A stretch of 64,000 nucleotides of DNA from Adenophora triphylla var. japonica (taxonomy: Eukaryota > Streptophyta > Magnoliopsida > Asterales > Campanulaceae): NCBI GenBank assembly GCA_022495995.1, contig JAFEMH010000732.1:186001-250000 (forward strand). The letters are read 5' to 3'. Of this stretch, positions 54,838 to 63,109 are shown one piece after another. The position numbers and the translations under genes are program-made. The notes beneath the pieces were generated by a model. That model was not told the origin of the DNA and did not search any database. It saw only the letters and a list, made by a program, of their open reading frames with translations. How positions within the stretch are numbered: the stretch's first letter is position 1; every line of letters begins with the position of its first letter.

Positions 54838-55703
54838 TGATGACGCAGGAATACGTTCGGGCTCAGCTCTAGGTCCAGCTAATGATTTGGGCTGACTTCT
54901 GATCTGCACAACACAAGAAATACACCGTGAACTGCGCCGGGACTTGTCCGGCAAGGCCCTCCGGCGTGAGAATCAGCGTATGGACTGAAGAAAGGTAAAA
55001 AATATGGTGGGTATGTGTATACGTGAATATGTAAAATTGCATTACCTTAACCCATGATACTACTCTCATATTTATAGTGGATGAAATGGAACTAGGATTT
55101 CCATCTGAACCGTTGGATTGGATAATTCTCAATCGTTGGATCAGCTTTGTTCCCTATGCGTACACGTGGCGTGTTGGGATTGCTCCGCCTAAGTAAGGAC
55201 ACTGCTGTGTCTGACACGGATAATTTGTTTGTCCCATAATGGAAAGTCAATCTGTACACTTTTGGCGCTACTACTGGTTTCGTGATTGCACGTGCAGAAT
55301 GGCCCAGTGGTAGGTCTGACTTTATCCCAAAATAGCCTATTGAGCAAGCTTATTGAGGAAGCTAATCGAAGGGACGACCTGGAGTTGTATGTCCAGTAAG
55401 ATCGTCGCCTTAATAGATGACTCGACGAGCGAGTGAACGAGTGAATCGCCTCGTTCTCCAGGTGAGTTAAGTCGCTCAATGTCGACGACGGTCATTCTCC
55501 GTTAGATGGACTGACCCATGTGGTTAGATGGCTCGTCGTTAGATGGGCTAGGCCGCTCGGTGGCGACGACCGCCATCTATTATATGACGGGCCATGATCC
55601 AAACCTTGATGGGCCTCATAAGACTTGATCCCTCAGTGGGCTTGCTGGGCGCATATCTCGTAGGGACGAATTGGGCCTGGCCCATCACGAAATATTTCTT
55701 TCA
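54838..55703 (-). mobile_element. Solo LTR, 866 bp, target duplication AGTCT, Tat-like
   Basis: TGATGACGCAGG...ATTTCTTTCA flanked by AGTCT at 54833-54837 and 55704-55708. Oriented on the minus strand by a TATAAATA-type box (plus ATATTTATAG at about 55069-55078) and by the segment CCTCCGGCGTGAG near 54959, which it shares with the outer Tat LTR (11311-11323). No second copy or interior present. Confidence 0.85.
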
Positions 55704-55708
55704 AGTCT

Positions 55709-56247
55709 AAATTTTATATACTCCCTACAATTTCTACAAACATTTTATTTTGTTCAATATTAGCCATTTTATTCATTTTAACTTTGTCCAAAAAATTTCA
55801 TTTTATAATTATGGATCCTAATTATCCTAATTATTATGGAAATAGTCAATATTCCCAACAAAATCCAAATGCCAATAGAAATCCAAATGTCCAAATGCCT
55901 CTAGATCCAAATTAGTTTTATTTCTATGCTTTTTTACGTATTTTAATGTATTTTGTTTTCGTATGTAATTTTCATGTTATAATTTATTAGATATAAACTT
56001 CTTCAAATAATATAAATAAAACTAATAAATATTAATAAAATAATTAATTATAATAAAATTTATAATTAAACGTTTATATAGTACAATAATTAAAAATTAT
56101 ACTGTATATGATAGTAATAAATGTAATATAAATGAGTAGGAAAGAGAAAATATAGTTGGGTATGTAAAAAGTAGGAGAGAGAAACTGATGACTTTTGTCA
56201 TAAATGAAAATAAAATTGTTTGGAGTAGTGGTTATTGATGACTGATG
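55709..56247 (+). other. Upstream region of the dehydrin with a PIF/Harbinger-like coding vestige
   Basis: 55812-55912 reads MDPNYPNYYGNSQYSQQNPN followed by ANRNPNVQMPLDPN and a stop. The Pro/Asn-rich MDPN start resembles the N-terminus of PIF/Harbinger-associated proteins in plants. The rest is very AT-rich. This is weak, short evidence of a decayed element next to the gene. Confidence 0.35.
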
Positions 56248-56253
56248 ACGTGG
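56248..56253 (+). promoter_or_regulatory. ABRE-like ACGTGG upstream of the dehydrin
   Basis: ACGTGG 84 bp upstream of the TATA box. Such cores mediate abscisic-acid and drought response in many dehydrin promoters; its activity here is inferred. Confidence 0.5.
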
Positions 56254-56336
56254 AGCTGAGCTGGAACAGAGAGAGATGGCATGAATCAAATTTTAAAATC
56301 CATGACTCCGAATGCACTTATGAACTCGTCTTTCAC

Positions 56337-56344
56337 TATATATA
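56337..56344 (+). promoter_or_regulatory. TATA box of the dehydrin gene
   Basis: TATATATA followed by GCCCACTCC, 128 bp upstream of the ATG, leaving a leader of about 100 bases. Confidence 0.75.
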
Positions 56345-56471
56345 GCCCACTCCTTACACATACATAGCCTTCATCCAAGCCTAAGAAGATTTTTAAGAGA
56401 ACTTGCTAACTACATTCGTGCTATAAAAGTCTCTTCTTTTTCTCTTTGTTTGAGTTTTCTAGTACTCAAAG

Positions 56472-57106
56472 ATGGCAGAGCCGCACAATCAAGTCCATGA
56501 AAGTGAGAAAAAGGAAGCCAAGGGCTGCGGATTGTTTGATTTCTTGGGAAAGAAAGAAGAGAAGCCCGAAAATGATGTTGTCATGACGGAGAGCACTGAG
56601 AAGAACGAGGAGGACAAGCATACACTTATGGAGGAGCTCCACCGATCTCATAGCCACTCAAGCTCAGTAAGATTCAGAGCTCAATCTCTTTCATTTGACA
56701 TGGCTTCGTACTAACCATGATTTAATTTGTTTATGGTACATTTCAGTCGAGTGAAGAGGAAGTCAAAGAGGGAGGGGAAAGGAAGAAAAAGAAGAAGGGT
56801 TTAAAAGAGACGATCAAAGAAACAGTATCCAGTGAAAAATGCCACGAAACGGAGGTTTCTGAAGCAACAGTGCATGAAGAAGAGAAGAAAGGAATTCTGG
56901 AGAAGACAAGAGATAAACTTCCTGCTCAACACCAGAAGACGGAAGAGAGTGTTCCGACAGTTCCCACCAAGTATGTAGCCGACAGCCACTTGTCCGGAGG
57001 AGAAGCAAAGGAGAAGAAAGGAATACTTGAGAAGATCATGGACAAACTACCAGGCAGCCATGGCCATAAGAATGGTGAAGAGAAGCACAGGGAGAACCTG
57101 AACTAG
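56472..57106 (+). CDS. Dehydrin (group 2 LEA protein), F-S-K type, 2 exons, 184 residues
   Basis: Exon 1 56472-56666, intron 56667-56746 (80 bp, GTAAGA...TTTCAG), exon 2 56747-57106, phase 0. The product has an F-segment GLFDFLGKKEE (residues 20-30), an S-segment HRSHSHSSSSSEEE (57-70) split by the intron at a conserved dehydrin position, a Lys run (78-82), a degenerate K-like segment GLKETIKETV (83-92) and two K-segments EKKGILEKTRDKLP (111-124) and EKKGILEKIMDKLP (154-167). No signal peptide or membrane segment; acidic, hydrophilic and disordered, of the ERD10/COR47 style. Dehydrins protect membranes and proteins under drought, cold and ABA. All frame and splice signals are intact, so this is very likely a functional gene. 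An ABRE-like core and TATA box lie upstream. Confidence 0.96.
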
Positions 57107-57131
57107 GTGGTGCCCTTTCAAGGAAAATTTG

Positions 57132-57222
57132 TACTCTCTCCGTAACAAAATAAATGTCCAAAAAAATTAATATTTGCTCTTTATCAAAAGCAAATTTGAA
57201 ATTTTTTCGAACATTCATTTTA
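57132..57222. mobile_element. Partial Stowaway-like MITE in the dehydrin 3' region
   Basis: TACTCTCTCCGTAACAAAAT and AAATGTCC on the left and GAACATTCATTTTA on the right are the inner parts of the same inverted ends as the MITE at 63466. The right terminus lacks the GGAGGGAGTA end. Confidence 0.5.
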
Positions 57223-57362
57223 GGGCACCTACGTATTTGTTAGCTCTAGTTTGTTTCGAGTATCCTTGCAACTCGAACAAGTGCTTCAAGTTTTTGAATC
57301 ACTTTAAGAAGATGATTTATGTAATCTACTCGTTTTTGTGTTCAAAGTTGTGTTTTCAAACG

Positions 57363-57600
57363 ATGTCCTGACCTTGACCCAAGTAACATATGAGCCTAGA
57401 CTCATGTCCTCACCTTGCCCAAAGTCAAACATGAGTCCAACACCCTGACCTTGACCCAAGTCAAACATGAGCCTAAAATCATGCCCTGACCTTGACCCAA
57501 GTCAAACATGAGCCTAAAATCATGTCCTGACCTTGACCCAAGTCAAACATGAGCCTAAACCATGACTCGAGTTAAACACAAGCCTAAGATTATGTTCATC
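57363..57600 (+). repeat. About 46-bp minisatellite downstream of the dehydrin
   Basis: Five to six copies of ATGTCCTGACCTTGACCCAA then GTCAAACATGAGCCTAAAAT; the middle ones are near-perfect, the edges decay. Confidence 0.92.
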
Positions 57601-58129
57601 CATTATTCAAGTTAAATACAACCCAAGTTAAGTCAACCCTCAAGCAAACCATGGATCGACGGATGTGGAACCGCTACAACGAGAGGTTCGCTTCAACCGC
57701 TCCACCGAAATTAAAACCAAACAACCTCATATAAAAGCTCCACTACAGACTACACAATGTAAAATATTTTGAACGAATATAAAAACACTTTTTTTTTACT
57801 AAAATGTAATGTAAAAACCAAACAAACGTTAAATAAAAGCTCCACTACACAATGTGAAAACTCTTTTTTTACAGTGTTGTGTATTTTTTACATCCTGTGG
57901 CACACTTTTACATTTGTTGTCCGATTTTCATTTGCTAGGGCGTTGGAACTAACTCCCGTTGTAGCGCAGTTCAAAATCTCATGTACACATCGATTTTTAC
58001 CATAAAAAATCCCCTTAGAGAGACAATTCCATGTGATTAAATCATTTTATTTAAAAAAAAAAAACATCCACATTATATTGTACATTATCTACATATTTTT
58101 GTATAATTATCAACAAAAGAGGATCAATA
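57601..58129. other. Spacer, no gene recognised
   Basis: Contains two AACCGCT words (57662-57703) like those in the solo LTR at 8080-9601, and a duplicated TAAAAGCTCCACTACA (57732 and 57834). No coding sense. Confidence 0.5.
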
Positions 58130-58374
58130 TGATGGTTAAAGTTTGTTATTTATTTATTAGTCATGTTCTCAATAAACCCCAGTCTTATGGGTGACCTATT
58201 CTTCAGGGATAGTTTGTTATTTTGAATTCCATGTAACGTGCCATGAAATGTGGTCTTTTCTGTTTTGCTTCTGCACTGTGCACTGTAAAAGGCTATAAAT
58301 GCCTGAGTTCATCTCAAGAATAAAATATTCTCATTCCTCTCCTTTTCAGGTGTTATCTGATCTTAGTATCAACA
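58130..58374 (+). repeat. Copia-4 5' LTR (245 bp)
   Basis: TGATGGTTAAAG...TAGTATCAACA; TATAAAT at 58294-58300. Confidence 0.97.
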
Positions 58375-58376
58375 TC

Positions 58377-58388
58377 TGGTATCAGAGC
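58377..58388 (+). other. Copia-4 primer binding site
   Basis: TGGTATCAGAGC two bases after the LTR, initiator Met-tRNA type. Confidence 0.95.
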
Positions 58389-58450
58389 TCCGCAAGGGGG
58401 CCTGATTGTGTGTGTGAAACAGTCTGTGAGCGTGTGAGTCTACAAAAGGA

Positions 58451-59329
58451 ATGTCAGAGAAGTTCGTGCAACCCGCTATTCCAAAGTTCGATGGCCATTA
58501 TGATTTTTGGTCAATGACGATGGAAAACTTTCTGAGAAGCAAAGAGCTTTGGAGTCTCGTAGAGGAAGGGATACCCACGCCGGCAGTGGGAACCGCACCA
58601 GCTAGTGAAACACAGAGGAAAAGCGTGGAGGAAGCGAAGCTCAAGGACTTGAAGGTTAAGAATTATTTGTTCCAGGCTATTGATAGGGAAATTCTGGAGA
58701 CAATTCTTGACAAAGGGACATCGAAGGCAATCTGGGTTTCGAAGCGACAGAAGTACCAAGGTTCCACGAAGGTGAAGAGGTCACAACTACAAGCTCTGAG
58801 AAGAGAGTTTGAGCTGCTTGCCATGAAAGAAGGAGAAAAGGTGGACAGCTTCCTGGGAAGAACACTTAGTGTGGTGAACAAGATGAAAACAAATGGTGAA
58901 AACATGGAGCAAAGCACGGTAGTTAGTAAGATACTTAGATCATTGACTTCTAAATTCAATTATGTTGTGTGTTCAATAGAGGAGTCAAATGATTTAAGTA
59001 CCTTAACCATTGATGAACTCCATGGAAGTCTTCTTGTTCATGAACAAAGGATGCAGGGATACCAAGTGGAGGAGCAATTGTTGAAAGTTGCACATGAAGA
59101 CAGGTCAGGAAGAGGAAGAGGAGGAAGAGCGTCCCTTAGAGGTGGAAGAGGAAGAGGACGTGGAAGACAATCCCTAAACAAAGAAACTATTGAGTGCTTC
59201 AAGTGTCATAAGCTTGGACATTTTCAATACAAATGTCCTGAATGGGAAAAGAAGGCAAACTATGCAGAAATGGAAGAAGAAGAGGAACTTTTGTTGATGT
59301 CACACATGGAGTTGCAGCAAACCATGTAA
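58451..59329 (+). CDS. Copia-4 gag
   Basis: ATG at 58451. Begins MSEKFVQPAIPKFDGHYDFW (residues 1-20), with SMTMENFLRSKELWSLVEEG next, the Copia gag pattern; the middle includes LQALRREFELLAMKEGEKVD and SFLGRTLSVVNKM. An Arg/Gly-rich stretch (about 222-245) precedes the CCHC knuckle CFKCHKLGHFQYKC (about 250-265). The frame ends at TAA 59327-59329, immediately ahead of and in the same frame as the protease. The stop is probably a mutation inside what was one gag-pol polyprotein. Gag itself is intact (292 residues) and could still form particles. Confidence 0.93.
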   Translation: MSEKFVQPAIPKFDGHYDFWSMTMENFLRSKELWSLVEEGIPTPAVGTAPASETQRKSVEEAKLKDLKVKNYLFQAIDREILETILDKGTSKAIWVSKRQKYQGSTKVKRSQLQALRREFELLAMKEGEKVDSFLGRTLSVVNKMKTNGENMEQSTVVSKILRSLTSKFNYVVCSIEESNDLSTLTIDELHGSLLVHEQRMQGYQVEEQLLKVAHEDRSGRGRGGRASLRGGRGRGRGRQSLNKETIECFKCHKLGHFQYKCPEWEKKANYAEMEEEEELLLMSHMELQQTM

Positions 59330-60286
59330 GAGGAGGCTTGGTTCTTGGATTCAGGATGTAGCAACCACATGACAGGAAACAAAGGTTGGTTTGCTAATTT
59401 AGAAGAAGGTCTTTGCAAAACTGTGAAATTGGGGAATGACATGACAATGAAAGTGGTAGCAAAAGGAAGTGTGAGAATGCAAGTTAATGGTGTTACTCAA
59501 ACAATTTCGGATGTCTATTTTGTCCCTGAGCTTAAGAATAACTTGCTTAGCTTAGGACAGCTGCAGGAAAAAGGATTGGCAATTTTGATTCAGAATGGAA
59601 CATGCAAAGTGTTTCACTCTAGGAAGGGTTTAATCATGCAGACTAATATGAGTGGAAATAGAATGTTCTATGTGTTAGCGACTGCAGCACCAAAGGACGC
59701 CATGTGCTTACAAACTGAGCTAGAGACAGAAAAGGAAGCTCACCTGTGGCACTGCCGGTTCGCGCACCTTAATCACAAGGGGCTCAGCACGTTGTCACAA
59801 AAGCACTTGGTAGCTGGCTTACCAAATCTGAAGTTCCCAAAGAAGACTTGCACCACTTGCTTGATTGGTAAACAACACAGAAGCTCAATACCAAAGAAAA
59901 GCATGTGGAGAGCCTCAAAGCAGCTCCAACTCGTGCACGCTGACATTTGCGGTCCTCTCAAGCCATCCTCAAACAATAATAAAAGGTATATCTTAAGTTT
60001 TATTGATGATTTTTCACGTAAAGCTTGGGTTTACTTTTTACATGAGAAATCTGAAGCATTCCAAAACTTCAAGAATTATAAGATTAGTGTTGAAAAAGAA
60101 GTTGGTGAACAGATTGCTTGTTTGAGAACAGATAGAGGTGGTGAATTCACTTCACATGAGTTTGAAGAATTCTGTAGAACTCATGGCATTAGAAGGAAAT
60201 TAACAGCTGCTTATACTCCTCAACAAAACGGAGTTGCTGAGAGGAAAAATAGGACAATCATGAATGCTGTGAGGGCCACATATTGA
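59330..60286 (+). pseudogene. Copia-4 protease and integrase
   Basis: In frame with gag after its TAA. Protease site FLDSGCSNHMTG (DSG), then SDVYFVPELKNNLLSLGQLQ. The pre-integrase zinc region has HLWHCRFAHLNHKGL and CTTCLIGKQH. The integrase core has the first acid in HADICGPL, the second in RTDRGGEF and the third in GVAERKNR, so D-D-E is complete. A one-base frameshift at about 60278-60283 ends this frame at TGA 60284-60286; the next part starts in another frame as NERQVPKVFWPEAVKW. Confidence 0.93.
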
Positions 60287-61611
60287 ATGAAAGGCAAGTT
60301 CCAAAGGTATTTTGGCCAGAAGCTGTAAAATGGTGTGTGCATGTGCAGAATCGAAGCCCAACTTCAGCAATAGAAAATATAACTCCCGAAGAAGCATGGA
60401 GCAATGTGAGGCCTACGGTGGAATATTTCCGAGTCTTCGGGTGTGTGGCTCATGTCCATATACCAGATCAAAGAAGAAGCAAGCTCGATGATAAGAGTAA
60501 GTTGTGTGTTTTCCTGGGTATTAGTGATGAATCAAAAGCTTACAAATTATTTGATCCTGCTTCCAAGAAAATAATTGTAAGCAGAGATGTGGTGTTCGAA
60601 GAAGAGAGAAGCTGGGATTGGGACAGAACCGATGAAGAAAGGAAAATTGATGTGTTAGTGTGCGAAGATGAAGAAGTTGAGCGAGAAGAAGAAGCTGGGC
60701 AAGAAGAAGAAGCTGAGCATGATGAAAATGAAGATTTTGGTGGCAACTCAAGTGAAACCAGATCATCTACAAATGAGGAAAGCAACCTTGATCAGGAAAG
60801 TCCAGTTCAAGGGAGGGCGATAAGAGCTAGAAGACAACCAGTATGGATGAAAGATTATGAGACAATGGATCATCTGTCTGAAGAAGAAAATCTCATGATG
60901 CTGATGGCTGAAAGCAAAAATGATCCATTCTCATTTGAAGAAGCTAGCAGAAGCATGAAGTGGAGAGATGCGATGGAAGTTGAGATAAAAGCTATAGAGA
61001 AGAACAACACTTGGGAGCTAACAGAGCTACCAAAGGGAGTCAAGCCAATTGGAGTTAAGTGGGTGTTTAAAACAAAGCTCAACGAAAACGGAGAAATAGA
61101 AAAGCACAAGGCGAGATTGGTGGCAAAAGGATATGCTCAACGATATGGAATAGACTACACAGAAGTTTTTGCGCCAGTGGCTAGACTTGATACGGTCCGT
61201 TTAATTCTTTCACTTGCAGCTCAATGTGGATGGGAAATATTTCAGCTTGACGTGAAGAGTGCATTCCTTCATGGAGAGCTTGTGGAAGAAGTGTTCGTTG
61301 AACAACCAGAAGGGTTTATCAAGAAGGGAGAAGAAGACAAGGTGTACAGATTGAAGAAGGCATTGTATGGCCTTAAACAGGCACCAAGGGCGTGGTACAG
61401 CAAAATAGAAGCATATTTTACCCGTGAAGGATTTGAAAAATGTTCCAGCGAGCACACTTTATTTACAAAGGAAAAAGGAGGTAACATACTTATTGTTAGT
61501 CTTTATGTAGATGATCTCATCTTTACCGGGAACAATAAGTCTATGTGTGATAAATTCAAAAGTTCAATGATGATAGAATTTGATATGTCCGACTTGGGAA
61601 AGATGAGATAA
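60283..61611 (+). pseudogene. Copia-4 integrase tail and reverse transcriptase
   Basis: Integrase tail and GKGxD-like region (VFWPEAVKWCVHVQNRSPTS, PEEAWSNVRPTVEYFRVFGC, KKIIVSRDVVFEE), an acidic linker (residues about 115-165), then RT: WRDAMEVEIKAIEKNNTWEL, WVFKTKLNENGEIEKHKARL, FQLDVKSAFLHGELVEEVFV, ALYGLKQAPRAWYSKIEAYF and the active site SLYVDDLIFTGNN. The frame stops at TAA 61609-61611 in GKMR-stop-FLGIEV, where Tyr is usual (a one-base change). The same frame continues at 61612. Confidence 0.95.
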
Positions 61612-62458
61612 TTTTTGGGGATTGAAGTTATACAGAATGAAGCTGGAATATTTATATGTCAAAGAAGATATGCTCGAGAAGTCCTTGAAAGATTTGGCAT
61701 GGGAAACAGCAACTCGGTGAAGAATCCTATTATTCCTGGAACAAGATTGTCAAAAGATGAGGCAGGAGAAGAAGTAGATGCCACCATGTTCAAACAAGCA
61801 GTTGGAAGCCTCATGTACCTCACAGCCACTCGACCGGATCTGATGTATGGAGTAAGCTTGATTAGTAGGTTCATGGAAAAGCCAAAGTCATCCCATTGGC
61901 TTGCAGCAAAGAATTTTCAGGTATCTAAAAGGAACCACTGAGTTTGGCATACTCTACAAAAGAGGAGGAAGAAATACAGGTCTAATATCCTATACAGATA
62001 GCGACTATGCTGGAGACTTGGACGATCGGAAGAGCACTTCGGGTTTTGTCTTCACTATGGGATCAGGAGCAATTTCATGGGCTTCGAAGAAGCAACCAGT
62101 AGTGAGTCTATCAACTACGGAAGCGGAATATATTGCTGCTGCATTTTGTGCTTGTCAATGTATTTGGCTTAGGAGAATCTTGGAGCAACTTGGAGCTGAA
62201 GAAAGAGGAAGCACAGAGATTCTTTGTGACAACAACTCTACAATTCAGTTGTCCAAAAATTCTGTCTTCCATGGACGAAGCAAACATATTGGAGTGAGAT
62301 TTCATTTTCTCAGGGAATTGGTAAATGATGGAGTGGTGAAGCTGAGTTTTTGTAGCACAGGGGAACAAATTGCAGACATAATGACAAAGCCTCTAAGATT
62401 GGAGCAATTTGTGAAGCTTCGTGGAATGCTTGGAGTAATTGATGCTGCTGAAGTTTAA
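61612..62458 (+). pseudogene. Copia-4 RT C-terminus and RNase H
   Basis: 61612-61915 encodes FLGIEVIQNEAGIFICQRRY, AREVLERFGM, VGSLMYLTATRPDLMYGVSL and ISRFMEKPKSSHWLAAK. A small deletion near 61912 shifts to the frame IFRYLKGTTEFGILYKRGG. RNase H follows: SYTDSDYAGDLDDRKSTSGF, WASKKQPVVSLSTTEAEYIA, LCDNNSTIQLSKNSVFHGRS, KHIGVRFHFLREL and QIADIMTKPLRLEQFVKLRG, with the catalytic acids kept, ending at TAA 62456-62458. Confidence 0.94.
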
Positions 62459-62479
62459 GCTCAATGCAAATGCATTAGC

Positions 62480-62492
62480 TTAAGGGAGGGAA
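62480..62492 (+). other. Copia-4 polypurine tract
   Basis: TTAAGGGAGGGAA abutting the 3' LTR. Confidence 0.88.
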
Positions 62493-62730
62493 TGATGGTT
62501 AAAGTTTGTTATTTATTTATTAGTCATGTTCTCAATAAACCCCAGTCTTATGGGTGACCTATTCTTCAGGGATAGTTTGTTATTTTGAATTCCATGTAAC
62601 GTGCCATGAAATGTGGTCTTTTCTGTTTTGCTTCTGCACTGTAAAAGGCTATAAATGCCTGAGTTCATCTCAAGAATAAAATATTCTCATTCCTCTCCTT
62701 TTCAGGTGTTATCTGATCTTAGTATCAACA
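62493..62730 (+). repeat. Copia-4 3' LTR (238 bp)
   Basis: Same as the 5' LTR minus a 7-bp tandem copy. TATAAAT at 62650-62656 points rightward, toward the antisense strand of the NHL exon. Confidence 0.97.
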
Positions 62731-62818
62731 CAATTAACGCTAGTATTCAAGTGTTTGCAACTAAATCAAAAGGTTAAAAATGGAAGCTGTGATGATTCAA
62801 AGTATCCTACAGAAGATA

Positions 62819-63109
62819 TCATTCACGATAAACACAAGAATTCGTTAAATGGATGGGCTTACTTAGTCGGTTTCCTCTAAACGTGACATGGCAAAGGACG
62901 TTCCTATAGAACTTGGGCTTCACGAGTCTCCCCAATATGTAAGCTCTTGACCTAAAGACAAATGTCAGGTTTAACGGAACTGATACGCCCTCGAGGTGGC
63001 CTTTAAAACCACTGAAAGACGGTACCCCACCATACAGAGGCACTTGATTCCCTAGAACTTGCACTACTATCGTTCGTTCTTTTTTCCTTGATTCATAGAA
63101 CTTCTTCAC
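62819..63109 (-). CDS. NDR1/HIN1-like (LEA-2 domain) protein, last exon
   Basis: Minus-strand exon of 96 codons plus stop, preceded by a splice acceptor (TTTCATCTCAG at 63120-63110). It begins VKKFYESRKKERTIVVQVLG and contains NQVPLYGGVPSFSGF, GVSVPLNLTFVFRSRAYILG and RLVKPKFYRNVLCHVTFRGN, ending NSCVYRE. This is the C-terminal half of the LEA-2 beta-sandwich found in plant NHL proteins, which are plasma-membrane anchored by an N-terminal helix and linked to defence and stress responses. The upstream exon(s) with the membrane segment are not seen up to 64000, so they lie outside the window. The exon is intact and the gene is probably functional. Copia-4 lies 88 bp beyond its stop codon. Confidence 0.88.
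   Translation of the reverse strand: MKKFYESRKKERTIVVQVLGNQVPLYGGVPSFSGFKGHLEGVSVPLNLTFVFRSRAYILGRLVKPKFYRNVLCHVTFRGNRLSKPIHLTNSCVYRE

Larger units (their letters stand above)
58130..62730 (+). mobile_element. Copia-4: young full-length Ty1/Copia element, 4601 bp
   Basis: LTRs 58130-58374 (245 bp) and 62493-62730 (238 bp) are identical by eye except for one 7-bp tandem duplication (GCACTGT). Flanks CAATA (58125-58129) and CAATT (62731-62735) match at four of five bases. The Met-tRNA primer site follows the 5' LTR by two bases. All active-site motifs are present, but two stops and two frameshifts break the polyprotein. Lineage: TNT1/Tork-like style, tentative. It ends 88 bp from the NHL gene stop codon. 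Confidence 0.96.

Noticed and set aside
54838..55687. Solo LTR ending at CCTGGCCCATCA (55687)
   Set aside because: It mirrors the left end better, but the following CGAAA does not match the left flank AGTCT; ending at 55703 gives a perfect AGTCT duplication.
60521..60785. Ser/Leu-rich minus-strand frames opposite the acidic linker of Copia-4
   Set aside because: Antisense shadow of a GAA/GAG-rich coding stretch.
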